Shown one piece after another: positions 63,597 through 64,000 of a DNA stretch of 64,000 nt; position 1 is the stretch's first letter, and each line of letters begins with the position of its first letter. The DNA is from Sporopachydermia quercuum (lineage: Eukaryota; Ascomycota; Sporopachydermiomycetes; Sporopachydermiales; Sporopachydermiaceae): NCBI GenBank assembly GCA_001599295.1, contig BCGN01000001.1:2232001-2296000 (forward strand), in the 5' to 3' direction. A program made the position numbers and the translations under genes. Under the pieces are notes generated by a model. It was given only the letters and a program-made list of their open reading frames with translations, was not told where the DNA came from and ran no database searches.

Positions 63597-64000
63597 ATGA
63601 GCACAATTACTTTCGTTACTGGTATGTGAGCGCCTTGATTATTAATAGTAAATTGAGCTCTAAGATCTACATCTGTGATCAATTCTTGTTGATACCACCA
63701 TAAGGATCATTGAGCATGAAAATTTTCCTACTGACACATTTTTAAACGAATAGGAAACAAAAATAAGCTGAAAGAAGTTGTAGCTATCCTCGCCCAAGGT
63801 CAGGGAGCCTCACAAGTTGGAAGTCATACAATTGTTAATCGAAGTTTGGATCTTGAAGAACTTCAAGGCACTGTAGAGGAAGTAACCATTAAGAAGGCTC
63901 AGACAGCTGCTCGTTTAGTAAGTATAATTTTATGATTTCTCTGCGGTATACAGAAGTTTTATTATTTACTGATTTGATCACTAATTATTTATTAGATCCA
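63597..64000 (+). CDS. HAM1: Inosine/xanthosine triphosphate pyrophosphatase, 5' part (cut by window end)
   Basis: Exon 1 63597-63621, exon 2 63754-63917, exon 3 from 63996 onward and cut off. Intron 1 has a GTATGT donor, a TACTGAC branch-like site and TAG acceptor. Intron 2 has GTAAGT, CACTAAT and TTAG. The joined start reads [23 protein letters not shown], then [27 protein letters not shown], which matches Ham1/ITPA (FVTGN.NKLKEV, DLEELQ, and the block before GPVxVEDT). Role: hydrolyses ITP, XTP and base-analogue nucleotides so they do not enter DNA or RNA. The invariant Leu in NKLKEV is coded by CTG. The catalytic second half is outside the window. Confidence 0.9.

Noticed and set aside
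1-64000. tRNA, rRNA, transposon, virus-like element or CRISPR array
   Set aside because: Looked for box B (GGTTCGANNCC), long terminal repeats, transposase or polymerase motifs and spaced repeats; none was seen by eye on either strand.

Overview
The window is nuclear DNA of a budding yeast (Saccharomycotina): AT-rich, closely packed genes, small introns with GTATGT/GTAAGT/GTGAGT donors and TACTAAC-type branch sites, and a gene set of yeast orthologues. It does not look like Saccharomycetaceae. It has an NDUFAF5-type complex I assembly methyltransferase and a URC4 uracil-catabolism gene, and it splices genes that are often intronless in baker's yeast (YPK1, SUB1, QCR10, YKU70, HAM1). CTG sits where Leu is conserved in HAM1 and SUB1, so the CUG-Ser code is unlikely. 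Single N bases are scattered through the draft; they do not break reading frames.

Layout. 0-5 kb: a 45-residue metallothionein-like gene (499-636, too short for ordinary ORF calling) faces a peroxisomal catalase. 5-17 kb: STU1 (CLASP), a mitochondrial helical protein, the lipoate ligase AIM22 and the NDUFAF5-like gene. 17-18.7 kb: a 1.7 kb gap between convergent genes with no credible ORF. 18.7-29 kb: CIN1 (tubulin cofactor D), a spliced low-complexity protein of unknown role, MRPL33 and a three-exon YKU70. 29-36 kb: a small membrane protein, RPS20, a SNO1/PDX2 glutaminase and URC4. 36-43 kb: a Caprin-like protein with a likely 5'UTR intron, three-exon SUB1, a Ser-rich protein and spliced QCR10. 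44-51 kb: m-AAA protease AFG3, EB1 homologue BIM1 and the AGC kinase YPK1 with a 28-nt first exon. 53-64 kb: morphogenesis kinase HSL1 with MCB/SCB-like sites far upstream, RNA-binding NRP1, the CSC1 channel, and the first exons of HAM1, cut by the window end.

The genes form no operon-like system; this is a normal eukaryotic gene neighbourhood. Two themes recur: mitochondrial function (AIM22, NDUFAF5, MRPL33, QCR10, AFG3 and the helical protein) and microtubules or morphogenesis (STU1, CIN1, BIM1, HSL1). I saw no transposon, virus-like element, CRISPR array, rRNA or tRNA. The least explained items are the metallothionein gene with an intron candidate across its stop, the 1.7 kb ORF-free gap, a perfect 17-bp hairpin just upstream of CSC1, and several lineage-specific proteins of unknown role.
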